From Myxococcales bacterium (GTDB lineage Bacteria > Myxococcota_A > UBA9160 > UBA4427): a stretch of 64,000 bases of DNA. The notes under the pieces were generated by a model. It saw nothing but the letters and a program-made list of their open reading frames with translations, had not been told where the DNA came from and did no database searches. This document shows positions 28,416 through 38,245 of the stretch, in pieces. Made by a program: the position numbers and the translations under genes. The stretch lies in contig DUBZ01000061.1 of NCBI GenBank assembly GCA_012960035.1, positions 186,001 through 250,000 on the forward strand. The letters run 5' to 3'. Each line of letters starts with the position of its first letter. Position 1 is the first letter of the stretch.

Positions 28416-30283
28416 TCGATCTTGTGGCGCTCGACGAGTTGGTCGAGGTCGCGAACCGCACCCCGCGCTGCACTCGTTGCCATCATTCCATAGGCGCGAA
28501 GAGCGAGAGAGACCTCGCGTTTTCGGTTGGGGACCCAGGCGGCGGATCCGCGCTCTTCCATTTCGGTGCGGCGTCGTGCGAGCACATCGTCGTCGACGCA
28601 GAGTTCGATGCTTCGTTTCGGAATATTGATGAGGATCCGATCCCCGTCTTCGACCAGGCCGATCAGTCCACCTTCAGCGGCTTCCGGTGAGACATGGCCG
28701 ATCGAGAGACCGGACGTGCCGCCACTAAAGCGTCCGTCCGTGATCAGCGCGCAGGTCGCGCCGAGCTTCTTCGCCTTGATGTAGGAGGTCGGGTAGAGCA
28801 TCTCCTGCATGCCAGGCCCCCCCTTGGGCCCCTCGTAACTGATCAGGACGATGTCGCCTTCTTTGATGTCGCCGCGAAGGATTGCATCGCAAGCGTCGTC
28901 TTGGGAATGGAAGACCCGCGCAGGCCCTTCGAAACTCCAGATCGAGGGATCAACGCCCGCGGTTTTCACGACGCAGCCATCCTCGGCGAGGTTGCCGTAG
29001 AGAATCGCCAGTCCGCCTTCCGCGGTATACGCATGTTCGACCGAGCGAATGCAGCCGTTTTCGGCATCGTCGTCCGTGGCGTCGAAATATTTGTCCTGGG
29101 AGAACGCGATGGTGGTGCGTACGCCTCCCGGCGCGGCCAGGGCCATGTACTTGGCTTCTGGGCTCGCGGTATCCCGGCGAATATCGTTGGCGTCGATGGC
29201 ATCGCCCAGGGTCTTTGAATGAATCGTATAAACGTCGCGATGAATCAGTCCGCCGCGATCGAGTTCACCGAGAATCGTATGGATGCCGCCGGCGGCGTGG
29301 ACATCCTCGACATGGAATCGGTCGCTGGCCGGTGCGACCTTGCAGATATTAGGCACCTTTCGCGAGAGCCGATCCATGTCTCGCATGCTGAAGTCGACGC
29401 CAGCTTCGTGGGCGATGGCGAGGATATGGAGCACGGTATTCGTGGAGCCGCCCATGGCGATGTCCATGGTCATCGCATTCTCGAAGGTTTCAAAGGTGGC
29501 GATGCTTCGCGGGAGAACCGTCATGTCTCCTTCGAGATAATGTCGGTTGGCGATGTCGACGATCATGGCGCCCGCTTGTTCGAAGAGTTCCCAGCGCTTC
29601 GCGTGCGTCGCCAGCAGAGTTCCGTTTCCGGGCAGCGCCAATCCCAGGACTTCGTTCAAGCAGTTCATGCTATTGGCGGTGAACATGCCCGAGCACGAGC
29701 CGCAGGTCGGGCAGGCGGAGCGTTCCATTTCGAGAAGTTCATCGTCGCTGACGGAGTCATCACCGGCAGCGATCATCGGATCGATGAGGTCGAGCTTTCG
29801 CCCGGCGCGGTCATGAGTCCCCTCGGATTTTCCCGCTTCCATGGGGCCACCGGAAACGAAGATCGTGGGAATGTTCAGCCGCATCGCCGCCATCTGCATG
29901 CCGGGTGTGATCTTGTCGCAATTCGAAATGCAGACGAGCGCGTCGGCGACATGGGCCTGCACCATATACTCGACACTGTCCGCGATGAGATCTCGCGAGG
30001 GCAGTGAATAGAGCATGCCGGCGTGGCCCATCGCGATGCCGTCGTCGACGGCGATTGTGTTGAACTCGACACCCCAACCGCCGGCTGCGTCGATGACTTG
30101 TTTCACCCGCTGTCCGATGTCATGAAGATGGACATGACCGGGGACGAACTGCGTGAAGCTATTGGCGATGGCGATGATCGGTTTTGCGAAATCGGCGTCA
30201 GTCATTCCCGTGGCACGCCAGAGTGCCCGAGCGCCTGCCATATTTCTTCCGGAGGTCGACGTGCGGCTGCGATATCCCTTCAT
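28412..30283 (-). CDS. ilvD: dihydroxy-acid dehydratase IlvD
   Basis: Cytosolic Fe-S dehydratase of 623 aa for the third step of valine and isoleucine synthesis. [21 protein letters not shown] and [17 protein letters not shown] carry cluster cysteines, and [20 protein letters not shown] and [11 protein letters not shown] are the C-terminal family signatures. Length matches the usual 610-625. The chosen start at 30283 ([19 protein letters not shown]) matches homologues; the longer frame from 30355 does not. It leads the minus-strand run and its stop overlaps the start of the SelD fusion. No other ilv genes are here. Confidence 0.95.
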   Translation of the reverse strand: MKGYRSRTSTSGRNMAGARALWRATGMTDADFAKPIIAIANSFTQFVPGHVHLHDIGQRVKQVIDAAGGWGVEFNTIAVDDGIAMGHAGMLYSLPSRDLIADSVEYMVQAHVADALVCISNCDKITPGMQMAAMRLNIPTIFVSGGPMEAGKSEGTHDRAGRKLDLIDPMIAAGDDSVSDDELLEMERSACPTCGSCSGMFTANSMNCLNEVLGLALPGNGTLLATHAKRWELFEQAGAMIVDIANRHYLEGDMTVLPRSIATFETFENAMTMDIAMGGSTNTVLHILAIAHEAGVDFSMRDMDRLSRKVPNICKVAPASDRFHVEDVHAAGGIHTILGELDRGGLIHRDVYTIHSKTLGDAIDANDIRRDTASPEAKYMALAAPGGVRTTIAFSQDKYFDATDDDAENGCIRSVEHAYTAEGGLAILYGNLAEDGCVVKTAGVDPSIWSFEGPARVFHSQDDACDAILRGDIKEGDIVLISYEGPKGGPGMQEMLYPTSYIKAKKLGATCALITDGRFSGGTSGLSIGHVSPEAAEGGLIGLVEDGDRILINIPKRSIELCVDDDVLARRRTEMEERGSAAWVPNRKREVSLALRAYGMMATSAARGAVRDLDQLVERHKIE

Positions 30284-30392
30284 GGACGAGAGGATAGGGG
30301 TACAAGAATGAATTCGCACGAAGCCCTGTATCGGGCGGCTTGCTGTCTCCGGCATTCGGGAATCGGCAACTCAGATCGCCTATGTTCGATCC

Positions 30393-31190
30393 ATGAACGA
30401 GAATCTACTTCGCGATTACGAGAAGACGACCTTTGCGCACGAGGGGCTTACGCGCCCGCTCTATAAACGGGGATCCGGTCCCGGCATCCTGGTCATGCAC
30501 GAGATTCCGGGGATCTATCCGCCCGTCATCGAGTTCGCGGACAGACTGGTCGCAGCGGGTTATCGCGTCTACATGCCAGAACTCGTCGGGCAGGCGGGCC
30601 GCGAATTTTCGAATGGTTATCTGATCCAGTCGATGGCGAGAGCCTGCATCGCCAAGGAATTTCATGTCCTCGCATCGCGGGGATCGAGTCCGATCACGAC
30701 CTGGCTTCGGGCCTTGGCGCGCAACGCCCATGCGGAGTGCGGGGGGCCCGGGATCGGCTGTATTGGAATGTGTCTGACCGGAAATTTCGGGCTGGCTCTG
30801 ATGGTCGACGAGTTCGTGATGGCGCCGGTCTTGTCCCAGCCGTCCTTGCCTTTTCCATTGGGTGCCGAGCGCAAGCGAGCTTTGCATGTCTCCGACGAAG
30901 ACCTGGAAGTGATTCGCGAGCGCACGCGAGACGGCGGATGCCCGGTTCTCGGGCTTCGGTTTACCGGGGATCCGTTATGTCCGCCCGAGAGATTCGAGCG
31001 GCTGCGTGCTGAACTCGGCGACGCATTTGAAGGGATCGAAATCGACTCCTCGAAGGGCAATGCGGCAGGCATCGGGCCGATGGCGCATAGCGTTGTCACG
31101 AAAGACCTCGTCGACGAAGAAGGACATCCGACGCGTGCCGCCCTCGACCGTGTGATGTCATTTTTCGAGGAGCGATTGAAGCAGGCCTAA
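30393..31190 (+). CDS. dienelactone hydrolase family protein
   Basis: Cytosolic alpha/beta hydrolase of 265 aa. The start ILVMHEIPGIYPPVIEFADRLVAAGYRV is typical of dienelactone hydrolases. The nucleophile elbow is GCIGMCLTGNFGLAL with Cys as nucleophile, the acid is in LRFTGDPLCPPERF, and the His is in GPMAHSVV. Substrate could be dienelactone-like or another ester. It is divergent from ilvD across about 110 nt and convergent on sdhB. Confidence 0.87.
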   Translation: MNENLLRDYEKTTFAHEGLTRPLYKRGSGPGILVMHEIPGIYPPVIEFADRLVAAGYRVYMPELVGQAGREFSNGYLIQSMARACIAKEFHVLASRGSSPITTWLRALARNAHAECGGPGIGCIGMCLTGNFGLALMVDEFVMAPVLSQPSLPFPLGAERKRALHVSDEDLEVIRERTRDGGCPVLGLRFTGDPLCPPERFERLRAELGDAFEGIEIDSSKGNAAGIGPMAHSVVTKDLVDEEGHPTRAALDRVMSFFEERLKQA

Positions 31191-31217
31191 TGGCATTCTG
31201 TTGCTGAAATAGCCCGG

Positions 31218-32003
31218 TTATTCTTCGATTTCGCCCTGTGGCGGAAGTGTTCCGAAGCGTCCGTGATTGGCCGACGCGATGATGAAGTCGCGATTCAGGT
31301 CCGAGATGAACCGGACTGGAATTTCTTTCGGACACGCGGCCATGCATTCATAATGGTTCGTGCACGCGCCGAAGCCTTCGCGGTCGAGCGCTTCGACGAG
31401 ACTGACCGCTCGCCGAGTTCGCTCTGCCTGGCCTTGGGGAACGGAGGCGAGATGTGCTGCTTTGGCCGCGATGAAGAGCATGGCGGAAGCGTTCGGGCAG
31501 GCGGCGACACAGGCACCACAGCCGATGCATTCTGCCGCTTGAAATGCGGTGTCCGCGTCATCCTTGGCAATTGGAATTACATTCGCGTCGGGGGCTGACC
31601 CGGTGTTGACCGAGATGTAGCCGCCCGCCTGGATAATCCGGTCGAAGGCGCGACGGTCGACGACGAGATCGCGGATGATCGGGAAGGCTTTCGCGCGCCA
31701 GGGCTCGATGGTGATCGTTTCGCCGTCTTTGAAATGACGCATGTGGAGCTGACAGGCTGTAGTTGCGCGCTGGGGCCCATGTGGGATGCCGTTGATGACG
31801 AGGGAACACATGCCGCAGATTCCTTCGCGGCAGTCGTGATCGAAGGCGACGGGTTCGCCACCTGTCGTGACGAGGTTTTCATTCAGGACGTCGAGCATCT
31901 CGAGGAACGACATGTCCGGACTGATGTCGTCAACTTCGTAGGTCACCATGCCCCCGGGTGCCTTCTTTCGGGGTTGGCGCCAGATAACGAGCTTGAATTT
32001 CAC
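31218..32003 (-). CDS. sdhB: succinate dehydrogenase/fumarate reductase iron-sulfur subunit
   Basis: SdhB subunit of 261 aa. The [2Fe-2S] ferredoxin domain has [15 protein letters not shown] with a further Cys in TTACQ; the C-terminal domain has [14 protein letters not shown] and [15 protein letters not shown], the [4Fe-4S] and [3Fe-4S] clusters. The composition and motifs fit the non-classical type B enzymes found in Bacillus, epsilon- and delta-proteobacteria. The start is GTG at 32003 with AAGGAG 6 nt upstream; it overlaps the sdhA stop by 4 nt. Order on the minus strand is sdhC, sdhA, sdhB. Confidence 0.94.
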   Translation of the reverse strand: MKFKLVIWRQPRKKAPGGMVTYEVDDISPDMSFLEMLDVLNENLVTTGGEPVAFDHDCREGICGMCSLVINGIPHGPQRATTACQLHMRHFKDGETITIEPWRAKAFPIIRDLVVDRRAFDRIIQAGGYISVNTGSAPDANVIPIAKDDADTAFQAAECIGCGACVAACPNASAMLFIAAKAAHLASVPQGQAERTRRAVSLVEALDREGFGACTNHYECMAACPKEIPVRFISDLNRDFIIASANHGRFGTLPPQGEIEE

Positions 32004-33976
32004 TTGTAGCTCCTTGTGGCAAGCTCGACGTTTTCGAAATGGAGTGGTTCGCGATGCTCTGTCGGAGCGGCTCCGACACCTTGGAACGCCCATGCACTGA
32101 CGTGCGTAAAGGCTTCGTCATCGCGCGTGGCTTCGCCGTCAGAAGACTGATGTTCTTCCCGGAAATGGGCGCCGCAGGATTCGTTCCGCGCGAGCGCGTC
32201 GTAGCAGAGGAGTTCGCCGAACTCGAGAAAGTCGGCTACGCGACCTGCTTTTTCGAGGGAGACATTGAACTCTTCGTTCTCGCCGCTCACTCGCACATCT
32301 TGCCAGAATTCCGCGCGTAGATTTCCGATCTTCTCGATCGCAGAACGCAGACCGGCTTCATTCCGGCTCATTCCGCAATCTTCCCACATGATTGCGCCGA
32401 GCTGGCGATGGAAGGAATCGACGGAGCGGCTTCCGTTGACCGCAAGCAGCCGGGCAATGCCTTCTCGAATATTCTGTTCGGCCTCTTCGAACGCTGGGTC
32501 GTCGATGGTCACCGGCGGTAGCTCTGCCGTCGCCAGATAGTGGCCAATGGTCGCCGGGAGGATGAAGTAGCCGTCCGCCAAACCCTGCATGAGGGCGCTC
32601 GCGCCAAGCCGATTCGCGCCGTGGTCCGAAAAGTTGGCCTCGCCGATCACATGCAGGCCAGGCAGGTTGCTCATCAGGTTGTAGTCGACCCAGAGCCCGC
32701 CCATCGTGTAATGCGAGGCTGGATAGATGCGCATCGGCGCTTCATAGGGATTCTCGCCGGTGATCTTTCGATACATGTCGAAGAGGTTTCCGTAGCGCTG
32801 ACGGATCGTTTCTTCGCCATGGCGTTCGATCGCGTCGGCAAAATCGAGGTAAACGCCGCGTCCGAGCGCGCCCACGCCGCGTCCCTCGTCGCAGGCCTCT
32901 TTGGCTGCTCGAGAGGAAATGTCGCGGGGGGAGAGATTGCCGAAGGATGGATATTTTCGTTCGAGATAGTAGTCGCGCTCGCCTTCTGGAATGTCGGCGG
33001 GAGCGCGGGTTTCACCGGCTGCGTTCGGGACCCAGATCCGGCCGTCGTTGCGCAGGGATTCCGACATCAGCGTAAGTTTCGACTGGTGATCGCCTGAGGC
33101 TGGGATGCAGGTCGGATGGATCTGCGTGTAACAGGGATTCGCGAAGAGCGCGCCCTTTTTATAGGCACGGTACGAGGCGGTGACATTGCACCCGATGGCG
33201 TTGGTCGAAAGGTAGAAGACATTGCCGTAGCCACCGGTTGCGAGCACGACCGCGTCTGCGGCCCAGCGCGTGATACGGCCAGAAACTAGATGTCGGGTGA
33301 CGATGCCTCGCGCCTGTCCGCCGACAAGCACGATGTCGAGCAATTCAGTTCGCGTATGCATGTGAACGCGGCCGGCCTGAATCTGGCGCGAGAGCGCTCC
33401 GTACGCTCCGAGCAGGAGCTGTTGGCCGGTCTGGCCGCGGGCGTAGAAGGTTCGAGAGACTTGCGCGCCGCCGAAGGATCGATTGTCGAGGAGCCCGCCG
33501 TATTCGCGCGCAAAGGGAACTCCTTGTGCGACGCATTGGTCGATGATGTTATTGCTGACCTCGGCGAGGCGATGGACATTGGCTTCGCGAGCTCGAAAAT
33601 CACCGCCCTTGATCGTGTCGTAGAAGAGGCGGAAGACGCTGTCGCTGTCGTTCTGATAGTTCTTGGCGGCATTGATGCCGCCCTGCGCCGCGATGCTATG
33701 CGCGCGGCGCGGACTGTCCTGAAAACAGAAGCAATCGACCTCGTAGCCGAGCTCCGCCAGCGATGCGGCGGCAGATCCGCCCGCCAGTCCGGAGCCCACA
33801 ACGATGATTCTGAACTTGCGTCGGTTGGCCGGGCTGATCAGCTTCATCTCGAAGCGATGCCGCGTCCATTTCTCGGCGAGTGGACCGTCCGGAATTTTTG
33901 CGTCGGGTACACCCTGCATGTCCTGCGAATTGTGCGAATCGTGCGAATCGTGCGAATCGTGCATTGTCGTTCCCAT
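32000..33976 (-). CDS. sdhA: succinate dehydrogenase/fumarate reductase flavoprotein subunit
   Basis: SdhA subunit of 658 aa, peripheral on the inner membrane. FAD binding: [21 protein letters not shown] near residue 56, and [15 protein letters not shown], whose His is the covalent FAD site in this family. The active-site arginine is in [15 protein letters not shown]. The C-terminal domain is the usual helical bundle. The N-terminus carries an odd repeated HDS tract (residues 6-16), encoded by a 9-bp tandem repeat. An ATG at 33964 could be an alternative start. It is 4 nt behind sdhC and overlaps sdhB by 4 nt. Confidence 0.95.
   Translation of the reverse strand: MGTTMHDSHDSHDSHNSQDMQGVPDAKIPDGPLAEKWTRHRFEMKLISPANRRKFRIIVVGSGLAGGSAAASLAELGYEVDCFCFQDSPRRAHSIAAQGGINAAKNYQNDSDSVFRLFYDTIKGGDFRAREANVHRLAEVSNNIIDQCVAQGVPFAREYGGLLDNRSFGGAQVSRTFYARGQTGQQLLLGAYGALSRQIQAGRVHMHTRTELLDIVLVGGQARGIVTRHLVSGRITRWAADAVVLATGGYGNVFYLSTNAIGCNVTASYRAYKKGALFANPCYTQIHPTCIPASGDHQSKLTLMSESLRNDGRIWVPNAAGETRAPADIPEGERDYYLERKYPSFGNLSPRDISSRAAKEACDEGRGVGALGRGVYLDFADAIERHGEETIRQRYGNLFDMYRKITGENPYEAPMRIYPASHYTMGGLWVDYNLMSNLPGLHVIGEANFSDHGANRLGASALMQGLADGYFILPATIGHYLATAELPPVTIDDPAFEEAEQNIREGIARLLAVNGSRSVDSFHRQLGAIMWEDCGMSRNEAGLRSAIEKIGNLRAEFWQDVRVSGENEEFNVSLEKAGRVADFLEFGELLCYDALARNESCGAHFREEHQSSDGEATRDDEAFTHVSAWAFQGVGAAPTEHREPLHFENVELATRSYK
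33923..33958. repeat. 9-bp tandem repeat in the 5' end of sdhA
   Basis: Three perfect copies of gtgcgaatc (33932-33958) preceded by one diverged copy. On the coding strand they encode the Asp-Ser-His units at the SdhA N-terminus, ahead of the FAD domain, so copy changes keep the frame. Confidence 0.85.
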
Positions 33977-33980
33977 CGTT

Positions 33981-34700
33981 CTAGAGCGAGATCAGGCCGA
34001 GCCAAATGGCGAGAGGGATGGACGCGTTTCCGATGACGATCAGACTGGCTGCGACGATGCAGCCCAGCCTGATGAGACCTGTGTAGGTTTCGTGAAAGAG
34101 GCCAAATGTCTGGAACAGGCTGCCGAGGCCATGGGCGAGGTGGAGTCCGAGTACGACCATCGCGACCAGATAGCTGAGAGCAACGATCGGGACCTGGAAG
34201 CTCAGCACGACCATCTTGTAGACATCGTGTCGCCCATTTGCGGTGAGAAACAGGGAATGCTCGGGCTGAATGACGCCGAGGGTAAAATGCAGGATGTGGT
34301 AGACGAGGAAGCAGAGGACTAGGAGGCCGGTCAGGACGACGTACCGCGAGACGATCGTTGCCTCTTGGTTCACTCTTACATGGTAATAGCCGATCGGTCG
34401 TGACTTCCGATTCGACCAGGCAAGCGAGATGGCTAGAGCGATATGGATCAGGAAGAGGCTGATCAGACCGGCTCGCGCAGCCCAGAGAAGAGGGTGGCCC
34501 TTGAGCCAGGCCGCGTAGCCATTCATGGCCTCGGGGCCTTGAAAGATCGTTAGGTTCCCGAGCATGTGAACGACCAGGAAACCAACCAGCGCGAGACCAC
34601 TCACGGCCAGGACGAGTTTTTGGCCGATCGAGGTGCTCAGTAATCCAACCAGCCGATTCACAGAATTCCTCCGGAGGTTCACCAAGCCAGACTCGCTCAC
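33981..34700 (-). CDS. sdhC: succinate dehydrogenase cytochrome b subunit (diheme, Bacillus type)
   Basis: Integral membrane anchor of 239 aa with five hydrophobic segments. It has [26 protein letters not shown] near residue 25, then [26 protein letters not shown], and [19 protein letters not shown]. The His residues in these helices fit the diheme cytochrome b558 of type B succinate:quinone oxidoreductases, as in Bacillus subtilis SdhC. No separate SdhD is needed or present. It is the first gene of the sdhCAB operon. Confidence 0.92.
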   Translation of the reverse strand: MSESGLVNLRRNSVNRLVGLLSTSIGQKLVLAVSGLALVGFLVVHMLGNLTIFQGPEAMNGYAAWLKGHPLLWAARAGLISLFLIHIALAISLAWSNRKSRPIGYYHVRVNQEATIVSRYVVLTGLLVLCFLVYHILHFTLGVIQPEHSLFLTANGRHDVYKMVVLSFQVPIVALSYLVAMVVLGLHLAHGLGSLFQTFGLFHETYTGLIRLGCIVAASLIVIGNASIPLAIWLGLISL

Positions 34701-34770
34701 GAGCGCGTTGGTCTCTTCTGTGTAGCACTGTCAAACGTAAGGAGGATAGCCGCAGTTCGGGCTTGCACGC

Positions 34771-34790
34771 TTGAATTCCCGGCGATTCAA
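34771..34790. promoter_or_regulatory. inverted repeat upstream of sdhC
   Basis: TTGAAT (34771-34776) and ATTCAA (34785-34790) form a perfect 6-bp inverted repeat with an 8-bp spacer, about 70-90 bp before the sdhC start. It lies where the sdhCAB promoter is expected. Role as an operator is inference. Confidence 0.3.
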
Positions 34791-34885
34791 ATGTCTTATA
34801 TCGGGATAAATGGCTAGGCGAATCCCCTCATAGTCATCGGTTAGTCGCCGATTCGTCACGTGCAGCCACGAACCCCGGAAGCCGA

Positions 34886-36226
34886 CTAACTCGGGTTCAG
34901 CGGGACGAACTCATCGTAGATCGCACGAACGGTTCGCTCGAAATCTGCGTTTTCGACTCCGACGATGATATTGAGTTCGCTCGAGCCCTGGTCGATCATT
35001 CGGATGTTGATCCCGGCTTTTGCCAACGCCCCGAAGAGTTGCGCCGCCGTTCCTGGAGCGTGACTCATGCCGCGTCCCACGGTGGCGATGAGGGCGATTC
35101 CCGAATGGATTTCGATCGAGTCGGGTTCGCATTCAGTTTGGATTTCCTGCAGCAGAGCGTCGATGCGATCTGCAAGGACATCGCTCTTGAGGACGATGGA
35201 AAGGGTGTCGATTCCGCTCGGAATATGCTCCCAGCTGATGTCGTGCCGCTCGAGCACGCCGAGCACACGGCGGCCGAATCCGATCTCCGAATTCATCAGG
35301 GTCTTTTCGAGCGCAATGATCGTGAAATCCTTGCGCCCTGCGATGCCGGTGATGCGTCCTGTTGGACTCAGGTTCGCTTCGCCGCGTCGGATCTCCGTCC
35401 CGACCGCCTCGGGATCGTTTGTGTTCCGGACATGAACGGGGATGCCGCTGCGCCGCACCGGGAAGATGGCTTCGTCGTGGAGAACCGTTGCGCCCATGTA
35501 TGCGAGCTCGCGCAACTCGCGATAGGTCAATTGTTCGATCGTTCGCGGCGCATTAACAATTCGCGGATCCGCCATCAACAAGCCAGACACATCCGTCCAG
35601 TTCTCATAGATTTCGGCCGCGACACCGCGCGCGATGATCGCACCGGTGATGTCGCTTCCGCCGCGGGAGAAAGTGATGACTTCACCGTCCGGACCCGCTC
35701 CGTAAAAGCCGGGAATCACTCCACAGGTCTCATCGGCGAGCCGCTCGGAGATGCAATCCTGGGTTTCTTCGGTCAGTAGGCGGTCATTCGAATCGAACCG
35801 AATCAGCTCGGTTGGATCGATGAGTGGTCGATCGAGTAGCCGGGCCAGGAGAAGTCCCGAAAGGAACTCGCCGCGACTCGCTGCATAATCGGTTCTTGCC
35901 TTGTTCTGGATTCGATCATGGATGTCGGCCAAGGCCTCGTCGAGGTCCGAATGGAGTTTCGAGTCGAGGCCGAGATCGGCCGCGATCTTGCGAAATCGTT
36001 CCGAGATCAGGTCGAAGTCCGGGCCAATCGATTCGCCGCGCAGAGCGGCCTTGTGACAGCGATAGAGCAGGTCTGTGACCTTCACGTCGTCCCCGGTCCG
36101 GCGCCCGGGCGCCGAGGGCACGATGAAGCGTCGGTCCTCCCGGTCCAGGACGATCGCGCGGACCTTTCGGAGCTGGCCAGCGTCCGCGACGCTGCTCCCA
36201 CCAAATTTACAGACTCGGATACCCAT
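34886..36226 (-). CDS. lysC: aspartate kinase
   Basis: Cytosolic aspartokinase of 446 aa, first step toward lysine, threonine and methionine. MGIRVCKFGGSSVADAGQL is the phosphate-binding N-terminus (KFGGSS at 7-12), SRGGSDITGAIIARG is in the kinase core, and the C-terminal 150 residues hold two ACT domains with GRGMSHAPGTAAQLFGAL and KAGINIRMIDQGSSELNI. These ACT domains predict feedback control by lysine or threonine. The start at 36226 matches homologues; the longer frame to 36349 does not. It is divergent from the pseudouridine synthase gene. lysA lies about 8 kb away. Confidence 0.94.
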   Translation of the reverse strand: MGIRVCKFGGSSVADAGQLRKVRAIVLDREDRRFIVPSAPGRRTGDDVKVTDLLYRCHKAALRGESIGPDFDLISERFRKIAADLGLDSKLHSDLDEALADIHDRIQNKARTDYAASRGEFLSGLLLARLLDRPLIDPTELIRFDSNDRLLTEETQDCISERLADETCGVIPGFYGAGPDGEVITFSRGGSDITGAIIARGVAAEIYENWTDVSGLLMADPRIVNAPRTIEQLTYRELRELAYMGATVLHDEAIFPVRRSGIPVHVRNTNDPEAVGTEIRRGEANLSPTGRITGIAGRKDFTIIALEKTLMNSEIGFGRRVLGVLERHDISWEHIPSGIDTLSIVLKSDVLADRIDALLQEIQTECEPDSIEIHSGIALIATVGRGMSHAPGTAAQLFGALAKAGINIRMIDQGSSELNIIVGVENADFERTVRAIYDEFVPLNPS

Positions 36227-36347
36227 ACTCACTCTCAATGCGAAAATCGGCGGCGAATTGTAGTCGGCCGGTCGAGCGCCGGAAACCGTCGATCTGGAGG
36301 GAATGGACGGGCAATCGGCAGATGGGCTTCGATAGACTCGATCGGGC

Positions 36348-37091
36348 ATGGTTTCTTCGAAGTCGACGGATTCTCGTGGGATGCGTCTCGATGCCTATCT
36401 GGCCCGAGCGGGGCTCGCTTCGAGGCGAGAGTCCCGAATGCTGATTCGACGTGGCGCCGTCTGGGTGGATGGCGAGATCTGTCGGGACGCCGCGCGCCGA
36501 ATTCACGGCGAAGAAGTCGTGGTCGGCGACGAGCCCGTCGAATCGCCCGCAGAGGTCCGGGATTTCATCCTGAACAAGCCGGTTGGCGTCTCCTGCAGCA
36601 ACGATCAAAGAGAAGCCCCACTCGTCTTCGATCTGCTTGCCTCTTCCCTTCGAAACCGTTCTCTGCTGATTGCGGGGCGGCTCGACCGGGCGACATCGGG
36701 GCTCCTGGTACTGACCACCGATGGGGATCTGGTTCATCGTTTGACCCATCCCGCGCGAAAACTGCCGAAACGTTATCGAATCGAATACGACGGCGAACTC
36801 GCTGAAAACAGTGTGGAATGCTGTCGGGAGGGTCTTTTACTCGTGGGAGAGGACCGGCCGACTCGCCCGGCCGACCTCGAACTGGACGCGAAGGGCTGCG
36901 CGACGCTGGTGCTTCGAGAAGGGCGAACCCATCAGGTTCGACGCATGATCCGATTATTAGGCGGTGAGGTTCTTGCGCTTCATCGCGATCGGGTCGGGGC
37001 CTTGGATTTGCCCCAGGATCTCGCACCCGGCGAGCTTCGCCCCCTGGACCGAGAGGAGCGTGCGCTTCTCTTGAGCGACAATAGTTTGTAG
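36348..37091 (+). CDS. RsuA/RluB-family pseudouridine synthase
   Basis: RNA pseudouridine synthase of 247 aa. An S4 domain covers about residues 12-60 (MRLDAYLARAGLASRRESRMLI). The catalytic motif GRLDRATSGLLVLTTDGD has the nucleophile D113. LREGRTHQVRRMIRLLGGEVLALHRDRVGALDL is the family C-terminus. The RsuA/RluB/RluE/RluF group modifies rRNA; the exact target is not clear. Its 3' end overlaps the convergent methyltransferase gene by 112 nt. Confidence 0.9.
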   Translation: MVSSKSTDSRGMRLDAYLARAGLASRRESRMLIRRGAVWVDGEICRDAARRIHGEEVVVGDEPVESPAEVRDFILNKPVGVSCSNDQREAPLVFDLLASSLRNRSLLIAGRLDRATSGLLVLTTDGDLVHRLTHPARKLPKRYRIEYDGELAENSVECCREGLLLVGEDRPTRPADLELDAKGCATLVLREGRTHQVRRMIRLLGGEVLALHRDRVGALDLPQDLAPGELRPLDREERALLLSDNSL

Positions 37092-38104
37092 CCGCCAGCG
37101 GACTGCAGGGTTTCGAGTTCGCCAATCTCTGCGAGTGGTGCTTCGTAGGGCAGGTTCCGGTTGGCGACGATCAAGGCCCGGCGGCCGGGTCGGAGCCAAT
37201 CTCGCAGGGAGGCAAAGAGAGCGAGCGCTGGACCGAAATCGACAGCCATGCCGCGCTGATGGAAAGGTGGATTGACCAGCGCGAGGTCGAACCGGGTGTC
37301 CAGCGCGGGTTCTCGGGCATCCCACCAGTTGACTGTACAGCGCGGCGACAAACCGAGGCGATCGATATTGGATTGAGTGCAAGTGACTGCGCGATGATCC
37401 CCGTCGACGAATCGGATCTCGGCGTCGGGCCAGATCGTGGCGGCGGCGATGCCCAGGATTCCAGTCCCGCAGCCGAGGTCGACGACTCTCTTTGGCGGCT
37501 TGTGTCCGGCATAACGTGCCAGTGCCTGGATCAGGGCCTGGCTACCTGCATCCAATCGTTTTGCGCTGAAGACGCCGGGACGCGTTTCGATGCTGAGGTC
37601 GAAATGCTCGCCATGGATCGATTCGATGCTCGTCTCGAAGGGCGGTGTGTCTTCGGCTGTGGGACCCGTGCCCGACTGTTTCTTGAAGCGAACGACCCGC
37701 GCCTTCGCTCGGTTGGCGACAACGATGGGCTTTTGATCGAGCTGCTCGGCCAGACGTTTGACCGCCGAGACGACGCCGAGGGAATTGGTTCCCGTAAAGA
37801 GAAGCTGGCCCCCGGGTTGGAGGATCCGCCAGCCGTGCACAAGATCGAGAAAGGTCGCGGCACGACTCTTCTGCAGGTGGACCAGTACCTGCTCGAAGCT
37901 TTCGTCCTCGACTTCGCTTCCTGCGGCGACGACTTTCAGTTCCGACGCCTCGGCACTCAGATATCGATCTCTCCAGGGCTGAACAACGATTCCGCCCTGC
38001 GCGATCACCGCGAGATCGGATTGAAACTCGCAAATTTCACCGTCGCGCAGAACGCCGGGATCCAGGGCGAGGGCTTCGGGTCGTCGGTCTCGTTGAGTGG
38101 TCAC
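36980..38104 (-). CDS. RsmC/RlmG-type rRNA methyltransferase
   Basis: SAM-dependent methyltransferase of 374 aa. A degenerate N-terminal methyltransferase domain (1-165) is followed by an active domain: VVDLGCGTGILGIAAATIWP with DLGCGTG at 209-215, and the NPPF catalytic motif at 278-281 (LALVNPPFHQRG). This two-domain design fits RsmC (16S G1207) or RlmG (23S G1835). The usual fold ends near residue 345; the last 30 residues are an Arg/Ser-rich tail encoded in the overlap with the convergent pseudouridine synthase gene. A run-through of a lost stop is a likely origin. Confidence 0.86.
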   Translation of the reverse strand: MTTQRDRRPEALALDPGVLRDGEICEFQSDLAVIAQGGIVVQPWRDRYLSAEASELKVVAAGSEVEDESFEQVLVHLQKSRAATFLDLVHGWRILQPGGQLLFTGTNSLGVVSAVKRLAEQLDQKPIVVANRAKARVVRFKKQSGTGPTAEDTPPFETSIESIHGEHFDLSIETRPGVFSAKRLDAGSQALIQALARYAGHKPPKRVVDLGCGTGILGIAAATIWPDAEIRFVDGDHRAVTCTQSNIDRLGLSPRCTVNWWDAREPALDTRFDLALVNPPFHQRGMAVDFGPALALFASLRDWLRPGRRALIVANRNLPYEAPLAEIGELETLQSAGGYKLLSLKRSARSSRSRGRSSPGARSWGKSKAPTRSR

Positions 38105-38245
38105 TGACGCAACATAGTCGAGTCACGCCGAAGCGCGTAGGCCGCATCTTGTCGCGGCAAACATTTTCACGATCGGGAATAATTCGGGCTAGAGTAAGCG
38201 ACCGCCCTTGATTACCTCTTACCGTCCGTCCCGCGAGGTCAATCC

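Noticed and set aside
33290..34036. Plus-strand open frame of 248 codons
   Set aside because: It is antisense to sdhA and sdhC, which are certain.
35918..36805. Plus-strand open frame of 295 codons
   Set aside because: It crosses antisense lysC, the divergent promoter and a second frame of the pseudouridine synthase gene.
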